Assembly (NCBI GenBank): GCA_003452695.1
Contig: DMNP01000109.1
Location: 16,751-38,035, forward strand
Direction of reading: 5' to 3'
DNA: 21,285 nucleotides
From: Eggerthellaceae bacterium
Lineage (GTDB): Bacteria > Actinomycetota > Coriobacteriia > Coriobacteriales > Eggerthellaceae
The position numbers and the translations under genes were made by a program. The notes beneath the pieces are model-generated. The model had not been told where the DNA came from. It saw nothing but the letters and a program-made list of their open reading frames with translations, and did no database searches. Position 1 is the stretch's first letter. Each line of letters starts with the position of its first letter. Shown here in pieces: positions 9,199-18,317 of this stretch.

Positions 9199-10932
9199 AT
9201 GGCCGCACGTTACGATTGCCCCCGTACAACTTCGATGTTCTGGCGCGCGCTGGTCGCGCTTGCAGTGCTTGCCTGCGCCTGCGCGTTGGCGCTGCTGCCG
9301 GCCACGGCGCAGCGGGCCCTGGCGTCGGAAGATTTCAAGGGCGACAACCTGCTATCGTTGCAAGACAAGCTTGCCCAACAGCAGGTTCTAGACATGGTGA
9401 ACCAAGAGACGGACTGCGAATACAAGGCGAAGATCGACGACCTGTCGGGTTCCCCCATGGTGGGCGCCAACGTGCGCATCTGGCGCATCGCCGATCTGGC
9501 CACGAACTTCCCGCTCGTGCCCGAGCTGGCGTCGCTGCCCATCACGTACCGCCCGAATAGCCCCACGTTCAGCTGGCAGGACCTGGCCGAAACGCTGCGC
9601 GGCGCGGTGGAGTTTCACGACATTGCGCCCACGGCCCAGGCCATGTCCAACGCGCAGGGGCGGGTGGATTTCCCCGGGCTGAAGCCGGGCGTGTATCTGG
9701 TGGTTACCGAGGCCGAGGAAGTGCAGACGGCCGACGGCAAGGTGTACGCGTTCCAGCCTGTCATTACCACGCTGCCGTCCGTCACGCTGCGCAACGGCAG
9801 CCAAGAACTTGAATACGGCGTCGAAGCCGAGCTGAACAAGTACACGCCCATGTCGACCGAAGATGTAATCTACACCGTGCGCAAGGTGTGGGATGCCGAC
9901 GCGGGCTACGAGAACCTGCGGCCCACGTCCATTTCGGTCGACCTGTTCCGCAGCAAGGAGGGCGTGTACGAAAAGGCCGAGACCGTGCAGCTTTCGGAGG
10001 CCAACAACTGGCAGTACACCTGGACTTCCGATTCCAAGTACAGCTGGTCGGTGGCCGAGGAGGGCCTGGGCCTGAACTACACCTACCAGATTCATTCCGA
10101 CAGCAACTATGCGGAAGGTTGGCGCATCTTCACGGTAACGAACACCTTCGACGAACCCGGCGACGACGACGTGTGGTTCAAGGTAACGAAGGTCTGGGAC
10201 GACGCGGGCAATGAATCGAAGCGTCCCGAAAGCGTGCCCGTGCAGATATACTGCGACGACGTCCTGCTGGAAACTGTTAACCTGACGTCGGAAAACGATT
10301 GGATGCACACTTGGTTCTACGAGAAGGGCCACACCTGGTCGGTCGTGGAAACCATCGACGACGACAGCTATGCGTTCGAGATAACGTCCGAGGGCGACGG
10401 CGATGCAGGCCAGAGCTTCACCATTACCAACACCTACAGCCCGCCCGAGTCGCAGCCCGACGAGCTGTCCTTCTCGGTTGCAAAGACCTGGTCCGACGAA
10501 GGCTACGAATCCAAGCGGCCGACGTCGGTGAAGGTGCGCATCCTGCGCGATGGCAAGAAATATGCCGACGTGGAGCTGAACGACGACAACGGCTGGAAGC
10601 ATTCGTGGACCTTCGAGAAAGGCCATACCTGGACGGTAACCGAGCTGGCGGTGCCCGACGGCTACAAGGCAACGGTGTCGGCGAAGGGCAGGACTGCCGG
10701 CGGCAAGGCCTTCACGGTGAAGAACGCGTACCCGCCGCCACCCGACAACCCGCCGCCGCCCGACAATCCGCCGCGGCCCACGCCGCCGCCAAGCAACCCG
10801 CCCAGCCCCACCCCGGGCACCACGCCCAAGACGGGCGACCTGTGGTGGCCGGTGGCTCCCTTGGCCTGCGCGGGCATAGTATGCTTCATCGTGGCGTTGC
10901 TGGCGCGTCGGCGCAGGCAATCCGAGCGGTAA
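9199..10932 (+). CDS. Pilin-like surface protein with three CnaB domains and a TPKTG sorting motif
   Basis: 577 aa. The ATG follows GGGAG/GAGG and opens a signal peptide with likely cleavage at ALA-SE. The N-terminal domain (about 50-215) resembles SpaA/FimA-type pilin heads (GRVDFPGLKPGVYLVV, AFQPVITTLP). Three CnaB repeats follow, each with an intact isopeptide set: Lys in RKVW, TKVW and AKTW; Glu in SVAEE, SVVET and TVTEL; Asn in TNTF, TNTY and KNAY. A Pro-rich wall spacer (PPPPDN repeats) leads to TPKTG (542-546), a transmembrane segment and RRRR. Known of the family: such proteins are joined to the wall or polymerised by sortases. K214 (LNKYTPM) lies where pilin-motif Lys residues often occur; that is inference. 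Thr replaces the usual Leu of LPXTG. The stop overlaps the sortase-like gene by one base. Confidence 0.88.
   Translation: MAARYDCPRTTSMFWRALVALAVLACACALALLPATAQRALASEDFKGDNLLSLQDKLAQQQVLDMVNQETDCEYKAKIDDLSGSPMVGANVRIWRIADLATNFPLVPELASLPITYRPNSPTFSWQDLAETLRGAVEFHDIAPTAQAMSNAQGRVDFPGLKPGVYLVVTEAEEVQTADGKVYAFQPVITTLPSVTLRNGSQELEYGVEAELNKYTPMSTEDVIYTVRKVWDADAGYENLRPTSISVDLFRSKEGVYEKAETVQLSEANNWQYTWTSDSKYSWSVAEEGLGLNYTYQIHSDSNYAEGWRIFTVTNTFDEPGDDDVWFKVTKVWDDAGNESKRPESVPVQIYCDDVLLETVNLTSENDWMHTWFYEKGHTWSVVETIDDDSYAFEITSEGDGDAGQSFTITNTYSPPESQPDELSFSVAKTWSDEGYESKRPTSVKVRILRDGKKYADVELNDDNGWKHSWTFEKGHTWTVTELAVPDGYKATVSAKGRTAGGKAFTVKNAYPPPPDNPPPPDNPPRPTPPPSNPPSPTPGTTPKTGDLWWPVAPLACAGIVCFIVALLARRRRQSER
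10732..10767 (+). repeat. 18-bp tandem repeat encoding PPPPDN in the wall spacer
   Basis: Two abutting 18-base units (10732-10749 and 10750-10767) encode PPPPDN twice, differing at two third-codon positions. A degenerate PPRPT/PPPSN stretch follows. The segment sits just before the TPKTG signal and is typical of a wall-spanning spacer. Confidence 0.8.
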
Positions 10933-11552
10933 TGGCGAACAAGGCCGAACAAGGCAAGCAGAAGGCAGCAGTCCTACCTGCTGCCTTCGTCGTGCTGGGA
11001 GCGCTGCTCGTCGTTGCGGCCGTGGCCCTGGCGGGCTACAACCTGGTGTACGACCGCTCCGCCGAACAGCGGGCGCAGCAGGTGCTGGAAGACGTGCGGG
11101 CGCAGATGCCCGAACACGCGCTGCTGGACTACGCCGCGCCCAGCGGCAAATTGGTGTCGGTGCAGGTGGATGGCCGCTCCTACGTGGGCATTGTGGAACT
11201 GCCCGCGCTGGATGTGTGCCTGCCCGTGCAAAGCACCTGGTCCGAGGAAAACGTGGACCTGTGCCCCGGCGTGTTGGCGGGCACGCCCTACGAGGGCAAC
11301 CTGGTGCTCGGCGGCATGAACTATGCGTCGCATTTCGGGCGAATCGCGGACATGGCGGACGGCGAGACCGTCACCTTCACGGACATGAACGCGCACACGT
11401 TCACCTATCGGGTGGCCAGCGCCGAAACCGTGGACGCCCGCGATTGGGATGCCATACGCGCAGGTGGCGATTGGAACCTTGCGCTGTTCTGCAGCACCTA
11501 TTCGGGCATGCAGGCAACGGTCGTGCGCTGCGTGGCCCAGCACGCGACATAG
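10932..11552 (+). CDS. Class B-like sortase fold protein with substituted catalytic residues (pseudo-sortase)
   Basis: 206 aa; ATG 10932 overlaps the pilin stop (TAATG), implying translational coupling. One N-terminal transmembrane helix (about 12-35) is followed by an extracellular sortase-like domain: YVGIVELPALDVCLPV matches the 'IGILEIP' strand, and NLVLGGMNYASHFGRI matches 'LVIAGHNY..HFG.L'. The family's catalytic His in GHNY is Met129. The TLxTC strand reads LALFCSTYSG, so Ser188 sits at the Cys column and Cys187 one position early. The Arg expected about seven residues later is Ala195; R199 is a separate VVRC residue. Active sortases need His, Cys and Arg, so an inactive scaffold or pilin chaperone is inferred. 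A shifted-register active site using Cys187 cannot be excluded. The family is clear; the lack of activity is inferred. Confidence 0.83.
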   Translation: MANKAEQGKQKAAVLPAAFVVLGALLVVAAVALAGYNLVYDRSAEQRAQQVLEDVRAQMPEHALLDYAAPSGKLVSVQVDGRSYVGIVELPALDVCLPVQSTWSEENVDLCPGVLAGTPYEGNLVLGGMNYASHFGRIADMADGETVTFTDMNAHTFTYRVASAETVDARDWDAIRAGGDWNLALFCSTYSGMQATVVRCVAQHAT

Positions 11553-11558
11553 CGGCGG

Positions 11559-11574
11559 CGAGCGCACCCGCTCG
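11559..11574 (+). promoter_or_regulatory. GC-rich hairpin between the sortase-like and giant genes
   Basis: CGAGCG, a four-base CACC loop and CGCTCG form a perfect 6-bp stem in the 64-base gap. A second CGCTCG at 11580-11585 could pair with the same left arm. No T-run follows, so it may be an mRNA-processing or expression-tuning element rather than a terminator. Confidence 0.35.
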
Positions 11575-11616
11575 GCTCCCGCTCGCGTTCCGAGGCGAAT
11601 GAAAGGCGTGATCCAG

Positions 11617-14600
11617 ATGAAACGTGGGACAGCACACCAGCTTACCCGTCCCAATGTGGTCCGAGCGCTGTTGCTGGCGCTGAGCGCGGCACTGATGGCG
11701 ATGGCTGCGGGCTTGGCGATTTGGCATGCTGCCCAGGCATCCGCGTTGGAAGGCGGAAGCGGGTTCGTGGCCGCCCAGTCCGACGACGGGCAGTCCGACG
11801 ACGGGCAGACCGTGGACATTCGCATAAAGAAGATCTGGGTGGGCATGCCCGTGGAAGACGTGACCATCCACCTGCATCGCGCGCTGCTTCCCGTGGAAGA
11901 GGAAGCGCAGCTCAGCGACGATTACATCCGCGCCAAGGGCGAGGATATCTGGCATCCCGTGGGGCTGGTGGCCACGTTGCCGCGCGCCGATTTCGTGCGC
12001 GAAGACGGCACGCCGCTGGCCAACGAGCCCGATGGGTCGTCCAGCTGCGAATACGCGGCGCTCGCGGGCTTCAACCAGGGGCTTCCCATGTATGTGGAAC
12101 AAGACGGCGCCACCTATCGCGCCGTGTATCGCTTGACGGAAGACGATACGTCCGACGCCTACGTGCCCGCGTACAGCAGCGTGCAGCCCGACGGCACGTC
12201 GCAGCCCGACGACAACATCTTCATCGACTCGGGCACGATGGTGGTCGCCAACACCACGGCGGCGTCGAACACTGCGAACATCGCGGCGGTGAAGCAGCTC
12301 ATCGGGCGCACGTGGCTGGAATCCGACGTGTTCCGCTTCAAGATGGTGCCGCTTGGCAAGGCCTCGTACGACGCATCGGGCGAAATGCGCACCGAGCTGG
12401 ATGGCGAAGACGGCGTGCGGCGCGCCGTGCTGGTACCGGGGTCGGCGGCGACCATCCCCATGCCGCAAGCGGACGAATCGCGCCTGGCCACTTTCGACGC
12501 CGATGCGCGCGTGTCCTATGCCGACGCCACCGTGCACACGAGCGTCGTGGCGGAAGGCGAGCGGTTGGCACGGTTCGGCGCCATCGAATTCTCGGCTTCC
12601 GATTTGGTGTACGATCCGCAGGACAACCACCTGCAGGGCGACTTCTTCTACGAGCTGTCCGGCGTGGTGCCCGATGCGTCCGATGGCTTCACCTACGACG
12701 AGCGAACGCATGTGGTGCACGTGCGCGTGCGCGAAAACCGCACCGACCAGCTGCAGGTAAGCATTGCCTACGACGAAACCGACCAGTCCAACGTGGCCAC
12801 GGGCACGCAGTTCACGCCCGTGTTCACCAACCGCTATGCCGTGCAGGGAATGGCCGAGGTGCAGGTGAACAAGCATGTTATGGGCCGCAGCTGGCAAGCG
12901 GGCGATGCCTTCGACTATTCGCTTCGGGCCATGGGCGGCGCGCCCTTCGGGCAATGGGATGACGACGAAGTGGTGCGGCTGGACCACGAGGGCAAGGCCC
13001 TGGCCGATGGCCAGATGCGCGGCGAGGACTACTTCCTGGCACAGGGCCGGCAGGTGGTCACGCGCGATGGCGCGCTGCGCATGCGCGTGGCGGCCGGCGA
13101 CCGCCAGGACACTGCCGACGCGCTGGAAGGTGCCTTCGCGGACATGCGATTCACGCTGGACGACCTGCACCTTACGGTGGGCGAAGGCGGCGCCAAGGAT
13201 CCGCGCGACCATTCCGGCACCGAAGACCAAGTGGAAAACAGCCACGGCATTGCGGCTGCGGGCCTGAAGTACGGCCGCTTCATGTATGCGGTAAGCGAAA
13301 CGGCCGTGCACTGCGCCGATGGCGATTTGCTACGCGATGCCGATACCGAGTATGCCCAGGTGTTCATCGTGGACAACGGCGACGGCACCTTCTGCATGTC
13401 GGTGAACATCTTCGAGGACCGCTATGCCATCGTGCCGCGGTTCACGCCGGGCACCGACCCCGCCGAACCGGCCCGCGCCGTGGCGTTCGTGGCCCAGGCC
13501 ATGCGTTCCATCCAGGTGGAAAAGCGCTGGCGCGGCGTGGTAGACGCCGATGTGGAAGTGAAGCTGCAACAGGCCGCGGGCGTTGCGCCGGCCGAGGCCG
13601 ATTGGTCCGACGTGCCGGGGCGCACGCTGGTGTTCCCGGCGGCGGGCATGCAGGCTACGCACGACGGGGCCGTTGCGCAGGGCGCTTTCGACGCGCTGCC
13701 GATGTTCCTGGCAGACGGCGACGACCTAGACCTGAACGACCCGCCGCTGTCGTACCGGGTGGTGGAGGTAACGGAAGGCGCGGGCAAGTTCGTATCCACC
13801 TATGGCGCGGACGGGTCGGCATCGCCGGTGGTGGCCGAGCCGGGCGTTGTGCAGGTGGTCGCGAACGAATCCACCTACACGTCGTCGGGCACGGCGCGCG
13901 TGTCGGTGGTGGTGGAGCTTACGGGGCGCACCTGGCTTTCGGCGAACCCGGAGGCCGTCAACTATTCGGCGCAGCTGCCCGAGGGCGATGTCTTCGAGTT
14001 CGACCTGGTGCCCTTGGGCAAAGGCGACTACAGCACGGGCGAATTGCCGCTGGAAGACGGGCGGGTGTGCGACGGCACGCTCGTGAAGGACGCATCCGGT
14101 GAACCGGTGGTGGCGGGCATCCCGCTTCCGAACGTCCCCGCCTTCGCGCGCACCGAGGCCGACGGCGAGCACCGCATTTCCGAAAGCCAGCGCCTAGCCG
14201 ATTTCGGCAACGTGAACCTGTCGCTTGCCGACATGACGCGCCTAGACGACGGGCGCATGGTGGGCGACTACTTCTACGAAATCGTAGAAACGCCCGACGC
14301 CGATGCCCTCGCCTGGATTCCCGACCCGCTGCACTCCGGCAGCTATCTGCAAGTGGGCACCGACGGAAAGGTGTTCGGCGCGGAAGGCGCGAACAACCTG
14401 GCCTTGCGCTATGCCGATGCCGACGACGCGCAGCGCCGGGCCTTCACCTGGATACACCACGGCCTGCGCTACGACCGCACGAAACACGAGCTGCGGATTC
14501 ATTTCGAAGACAACGGCACGGGAAGCTTCGTGCCCGAAGTGTCCTACGACGGCAAACCGGTGGGGCATGCCGTGCCCGTGTTCGTGAACGCCTACGACGC

Positions 14601-17600
14601 GCAGGGCGAATGCGCGGCCACCATCGTGAAGCGCATCGAGGGGCGCGAATGGCGCTCCACGGACCAGTTCGAGTTCCGCGTAACGGCTATCGGCGGCCTG
14701 GGGTTCGACCCGGTCGATGATCAAAGCGGAACGGGCAACGTGGGCGATGCCGTGTGGACGACCGGCATAATGAACGACGGATCGCAGCAGGCGGGCGGCT
14801 TGCCCGCCACGGCGCAGCTGGCCAACGGCGATAGGGCCATGTCGGCGGGCGCGAACCGCTTCCACCTGGCCGACCTCACCCCCGGCTCGGGCGGCAGTCC
14901 GGCCAGCGGCCAGTTCGTGTACCAGCTGCAGGAAATCGACCCGTCCCGGCCGGCAACCGCCACCAACGCCAGCCCCGTGCTGGCAGAAAAGGTGGCCGAC
15001 CTGGACTACGATGACGACATCGTGTACCTGCGCATCGGCGTGCGCGACAACTTCGACGGCACGCTGGCCACCACCCTGGACTATTTCCACGATGCGGCGT
15101 GCCTGAGCCCGCTGGCCGACGAAGACGGCCAGCCCTACCGGGCTTGGGTCGATACGTCCGGGCGCGTGGTGGACGAAGGGACCGATGGCGCTGTGGCGGT
15201 GCCGGCGGCCTTCTTCTGCAACGAGATAGCAGCCACGAACGCAGCCCAGGTTGCGGCTGTGGAACAGCTGGTCGGGCGCGTGTGGCTGGATTCCGATGCG
15301 CCCGTGGTGGAACTGCGGCCGCTGGGCAAGGCGGCCTACGGGGCCGATGGCGCAATCGTCACCGAAGACTACGAGCTGAACGGCCAACTGGTCGCGTTGG
15401 CCGTGTGCGAGGAAGGGTCGGCGGCCACCATCCCCATGCCCGAAAGCGGCGTGACGGGCGAAGGCGCGGGCCGCGTTGCCGTGGCAACCGCTTCGCGCGC
15501 CACGCCGGTCGTGGCGGAAAGCGAGCACCTGGCCCCGTTCGCGGACATCCGCTTCAGCCTGGCGGACATCGCCTACAACGCGGCTGAGCAGCGGATGGCG
15601 GGCGATTTCTACTATCTTATGTCGGCGCGCGTTCCCGACGATGCGGCCGGGCTGCGCTACGACACGCGCCAGCACCTCGTGCACGTAATCGTGCGCGAAA
15701 CCGGGCCGAACAAGATAGGCTGCTACGTGCGCTACGACGAAACCGATGCCGCCGACATGTCTACGGGCACGCAGTTCACGCCCGTGTTCACCAACCGCTA
15801 CGAGGCCTCGGCGCAGGCATCGGTGGCGGTAAGCGCCTATCTTGCGGGCCGCGATTGGCAGCTGGGCGACAGCTTCGACTTCGAGCTGCACAACGTGGGG
15901 TCGTCGCCGTTCGTGGCCGCAGATGGCGCGAACATCGCATACCTGCCGTCCACCGCTTCGGCAGCGGACGTGGAAGGGGCGCTGGCGTCGGGCGCGAACG
16001 CGATGATGCCCGACGGCGCCCTGCGCATGCGGCTGACGGCCGACACGGTGCAAAGCGGCGCTTCGGCGCTCAGCGGCCGCTTCCAGCCGATGGCGTTCTC
16101 GTCCGGCGATCTGCTATGGTCGGTGGGAAGCGACGGCGCTCCCGATGCGCGCGACCTGTTCAGCGGCGAAGAACTGTGCTATGGCGATGAATCGGCGGTG
16201 CCCGAGGGCCTGCGCTACGGCGTGTTCATCTATGCCGTTTCGGAACTGGCGGGCGCCGATGCGGCCATGCGCTACGATTCCGCCGTGCGCTACGCCATCT
16301 TCACAGTGGTCGACCGGGGCGATGGCACGCTGGACGTGCAGTGCGGCTTCTACGAGGACCGCTTCGGCAAGAAGCCGTACCTTGATGCCGGAAACGGTCT
16401 GCCCCTTACCACGGCGCGTTTCACCAACACGACGTCCAGCGACGATTTCGTTACGATAACGGCTAATGTGGCCTGGGCCGATGCCGCGGGCGCTGTGGTG
16501 GCGGGGCCTGCCGGCGCCACCGTGCGGCTGCACCTGCTCGGCCGCGAGGCCCCCGAAGGCCCCGTGCTGCGCGTGGAAACCGCCGACGTGGCCGACACCG
16601 ACGGCGACGGCACGTGGACAGCCAGCTGGACGGTGCCCAAGGCGCTCGTGTACGAGCTGACCGAAGAGCTGGCCGACTGCTACCTGGTTTCCATAGAGCC
16701 GGCGGGCGCAAGCGATGCGCGGGCCTTTTCCGTGGTGAACCGCGCCATCGAACACGAGGGCGCGACCATCGACGCCCAGGTTTCCCTGGCGTGGGACGAC
16801 GACGCCGACCGCGATGGCCTGCGCGGCGAATGCGTCGTGGAACTGCAGCGCAAGGTGGACGACGGGCCCTGGCAGGCGGCGGGCGACGCCGCGGAGTGCC
16901 GCGTGTCCCTGGGCGCTTCCGACGAGAGCGTTTCGAAGATCTGGCCGGACATGCCGCATGCAACGCAGGAGGGAACGACTGCGTATCGCATCGTGCCGGT
17001 GGCGGTGCCCGACGGCTACGAGTGCATCGTGTCGTTGGTGCAGGACGGCTCCTATGCCGTGCGCCTGGTGCACGCGCCGCAAACGGTGGCGGTGCAGGCG
17101 GGCGTGTCGTGGCTGGACTTCGACAATGTGGGCGGCACGCGTCCGGGCAGTGTGGACCTGCTTCTGTTCGCAAACGGCCAGCCCGTGGGGGCGAAGGTGG
17201 CCGTCGGGCCGTCCGCCAACGGCAGCTGGTCGTACACGTGGCCGTACCTGCCGGCCAACGATGCCGATGGCGCGGTGGAGTATTCGGTTGCCCAGATGGT
17301 GAACGGCTACGACGCGCACGTGCAGCGCGTCGAATCGGGCCCGGCAACCGTGGCATACCGGTTCGCCAACATGCTGCGCTCGGCGCGCAAGGCGGTGCAG
17401 GCCGACGTGGTCTGGCGCGATGCCGCGGGCGCCGATTTCACGCCGAGCGCCGCCCAGCCCACGCCCGGCGTTACCTTGCAGCTGGTGAAGCACGTGGGAT
17501 CGGGCATGTGGCTTGTGGCGGGAAGCGACAAGAGCATTGCCGCCAACGACGCCGCTCCAAGCGTTTCGTGGGACAACCTGGTGGCCTACGAGGCCGGCCA

Positions 17601-18303
17601 GGAGGTGTTCTACAGCGTTACCCAAAAGGGCCTGGCCGGATACACGCCGCTGTATGCCGAGACGGCCGTTTCCAGCAGCCAGGTGCATTTCGCGGTAATC
17701 AACCGCGCGAACGGCGACCCGACGGACGACGGCAGTGGCAACGGCGGCGATGGCCGGAGCTCGATTATTTCGCTGGCGGCGCCCGAGATAACGCTTTCCG
17801 GCGCGAAGGGCCTCGTGTACGACGGAAAGCCCAAGAAGCCCGCCGTTGCCAGCGTGAAAGTGGCAGGCCGCGTGGTTCCCGCCAGCGGCTACGACGTGTC
17901 GTATGCCAACAACGTGCGCGCCGGCACGGCCACCGTGAAGGTAACGGGCAAGGGCGCCTACGTCGGCACGGCCACCACGACCTTCGCCATCGCCAAGGCC
18001 AAGAATCCGATGATTGCCAAAGCCAAGAAAAAGACGCAAGTGGTGAAGGCCGCCAAGCTGAAGAAATCCAAGCACGTCATTCGCAAGGCGGCCGCCTTCA
18101 AGGTGAAGGGTGCACAGGGCAAGGTCGTCTTTTCCAAGAAGGCGGGCAACAAGAAGATAGCGGTTTCCAAAGCCGGCAAGATAACGGTGAAGAAGGGCCT
18201 GAAGCCCGGTTCGTACAAGCTGAAGGTGCGCGTGAAGGCCGCCGGCACGGCCAATTACCAACGCGCGACGAAGGTGGTGAAGCTGACCGTTCGCGTGAAG
18301 TAG
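11617..18303 (+). CDS. Giant multi-domain FctA/CnaB surface protein with Lys-rich C-terminus and no LPXTG
   Basis: 2228 aa from ATG 11617, chosen because AAAGG lies 10 bases upstream and the ORF then begins at a signal peptide (h-region about 15-35, AQASA-LE). ATG 11599 would add six residues; ATGs further upstream lie inside the preceding gene. Architecture: CnaB1 (about 64-212), FctA1-2, CnaB2 (about 630-750), FctA3-4, FctA5-6, four CnaB-like domains (about 1612-2030), an MBG-like YDGKPKKPAV domain, and a 103-residue Lys-rich tail. FctA domains alternate between a 'PLGK.xY' type and a second type, as from duplication of a pair. FctA4 alone keeps Lys1005, Glu1106 and Asn1202; the others lack one or more. 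No sorting signal or terminal membrane helix exists, so attachment is presumably non-covalent. A surface adhesin or stalk role is inferred. Confidence 0.87.
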   Translation: MKRGTAHQLTRPNVVRALLLALSAALMAMAAGLAIWHAAQASALEGGSGFVAAQSDDGQSDDGQTVDIRIKKIWVGMPVEDVTIHLHRALLPVEEEAQLSDDYIRAKGEDIWHPVGLVATLPRADFVREDGTPLANEPDGSSSCEYAALAGFNQGLPMYVEQDGATYRAVYRLTEDDTSDAYVPAYSSVQPDGTSQPDDNIFIDSGTMVVANTTAASNTANIAAVKQLIGRTWLESDVFRFKMVPLGKASYDASGEMRTELDGEDGVRRAVLVPGSAATIPMPQADESRLATFDADARVSYADATVHTSVVAEGERLARFGAIEFSASDLVYDPQDNHLQGDFFYELSGVVPDASDGFTYDERTHVVHVRVRENRTDQLQVSIAYDETDQSNVATGTQFTPVFTNRYAVQGMAEVQVNKHVMGRSWQAGDAFDYSLRAMGGAPFGQWDDDEVVRLDHEGKALADGQMRGEDYFLAQGRQVVTRDGALRMRVAAGDRQDTADALEGAFADMRFTLDDLHLTVGEGGAKDPRDHSGTEDQVENSHGIAAAGLKYGRFMYAVSETAVHCADGDLLRDADTEYAQVFIVDNGDGTFCMSVNIFEDRYAIVPRFTPGTDPAEPARAVAFVAQAMRSIQVEKRWRGVVDADVEVKLQQAAGVAPAEADWSDVPGRTLVFPAAGMQATHDGAVAQGAFDALPMFLADGDDLDLNDPPLSYRVVEVTEGAGKFVSTYGADGSASPVVAEPGVVQVVANESTYTSSGTARVSVVVELTGRTWLSANPEAVNYSAQLPEGDVFEFDLVPLGKGDYSTGELPLEDGRVCDGTLVKDASGEPVVAGIPLPNVPAFARTEADGEHRISESQRLADFGNVNLSLADMTRLDDGRMVGDYFYEIVETPDADALAWIPDPLHSGSYLQVGTDGKVFGAEGANNLALRYADADDAQRRAFTWIHHGLRYDRTKHELRIHFEDNGTGSFVPEVSYDGKPVGHAVPVFVNAYDAQGECAATIVKRIEGREWRSTDQFEFRVTAIGGLGFDPVDDQSGTGNVGDAVWTTGIMNDGSQQAGGLPATAQLANGDRAMSAGANRFHLADLTPGSGGSPASGQFVYQLQEIDPSRPATATNASPVLAEKVADLDYDDDIVYLRIGVRDNFDGTLATTLDYFHDAACLSPLADEDGQPYRAWVDTSGRVVDEGTDGAVAVPAAFFCNEIAATNAAQVAAVEQLVGRVWLDSDAPVVELRPLGKAAYGADGAIVTEDYELNGQLVALAVCEEGSAATIPMPESGVTGEGAGRVAVATASRATPVVAESEHLAPFADIRFSLADIAYNAAEQRMAGDFYYLMSARVPDDAAGLRYDTRQHLVHVIVRETGPNKIGCYVRYDETDAADMSTGTQFTPVFTNRYEASAQASVAVSAYLAGRDWQLGDSFDFELHNVGSSPFVAADGANIAYLPSTASAADVEGALASGANAMMPDGALRMRLTADTVQSGASALSGRFQPMAFSSGDLLWSVGSDGAPDARDLFSGEELCYGDESAVPEGLRYGVFIYAVSELAGADAAMRYDSAVRYAIFTVVDRGDGTLDVQCGFYEDRFGKKPYLDAGNGLPLTTARFTNTTSSDDFVTITANVAWADAAGAVVAGPAGATVRLHLLGREAPEGPVLRVETADVADTDGDGTWTASWTVPKALVYELTEELADCYLVSIEPAGASDARAFSVVNRAIEHEGATIDAQVSLAWDDDADRDGLRGECVVELQRKVDDGPWQAAGDAAECRVSLGASDESVSKIWPDMPHATQEGTTAYRIVPVAVPDGYECIVSLVQDGSYAVRLVHAPQTVAVQAGVSWLDFDNVGGTRPGSVDLLLFANGQPVGAKVAVGPSANGSWSYTWPYLPANDADGAVEYSVAQMVNGYDAHVQRVESGPATVAYRFANMLRSARKAVQADVVWRDAAGADFTPSAAQPTPGVTLQLVKHVGSGMWLVAGSDKSIAANDAAPSVSWDNLVAYEAGQEVFYSVTQKGLAGYTPLYAETAVSSSQVHFAVINRANGDPTDDGSGNGGDGRSSIISLAAPEITLSGAKGLVYDGKPKKPAVASVKVAGRVVPASGYDVSYANNVRAGTATVKVTGKGAYVGTATTTFAIAKAKNPMIAKAKKKTQVVKAAKLKKSKHVIRKAAAFKVKGAQGKVVFSKKAGNKKIAVSKAGKITVKKGLKPGSYKLKVRVKAAGTANYQRATKVVKLTVRVK
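11776..11805 (+). repeat. 15-bp tandem duplication encoding QSDDG
   Basis: Two identical 15-base units abut at 11776-11790 and 11791-11805, just after the signal peptide of the giant protein, giving SDDGQSDDGQ. Exact identity suggests a recent slippage event in a short acidic linker. Confidence 0.85.
12799..12836 (+). repeat. 38-bp exact direct repeat, copy 1 (FctA1 end)
   Basis: This stretch, encoding TGTQFTPVFTNRY, is identical over 38 bases to 15763-15800 and carries the isopeptide Asn at the end of FctA1. Identity at third-codon positions points to recent duplication or gene conversion between FctA1 and FctA5. Confidence 0.85.
15763..15800 (+). repeat. 38-bp exact direct repeat, copy 2 (FctA5 end)
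   Basis: Exact match of 12799-12836, at the end of FctA5. FctA1 and FctA5 also share near-identical stretches encoding AATIPMP and VVAE.E, whereas FctA3, of the same type, is more diverged. Confidence 0.85.
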
Positions 18304-18317
18304 GCGCCACGCCGGCA

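Noticed and set aside
11449..11616. Upstream ATG 11449 as the start of the second giant
   Set aside because: It would place over 100 bases inside the sortase-like gene and add a Cys/Arg-rich stretch before the signal peptide; ATG 11617 (or 11599) gives a normal signal peptide.
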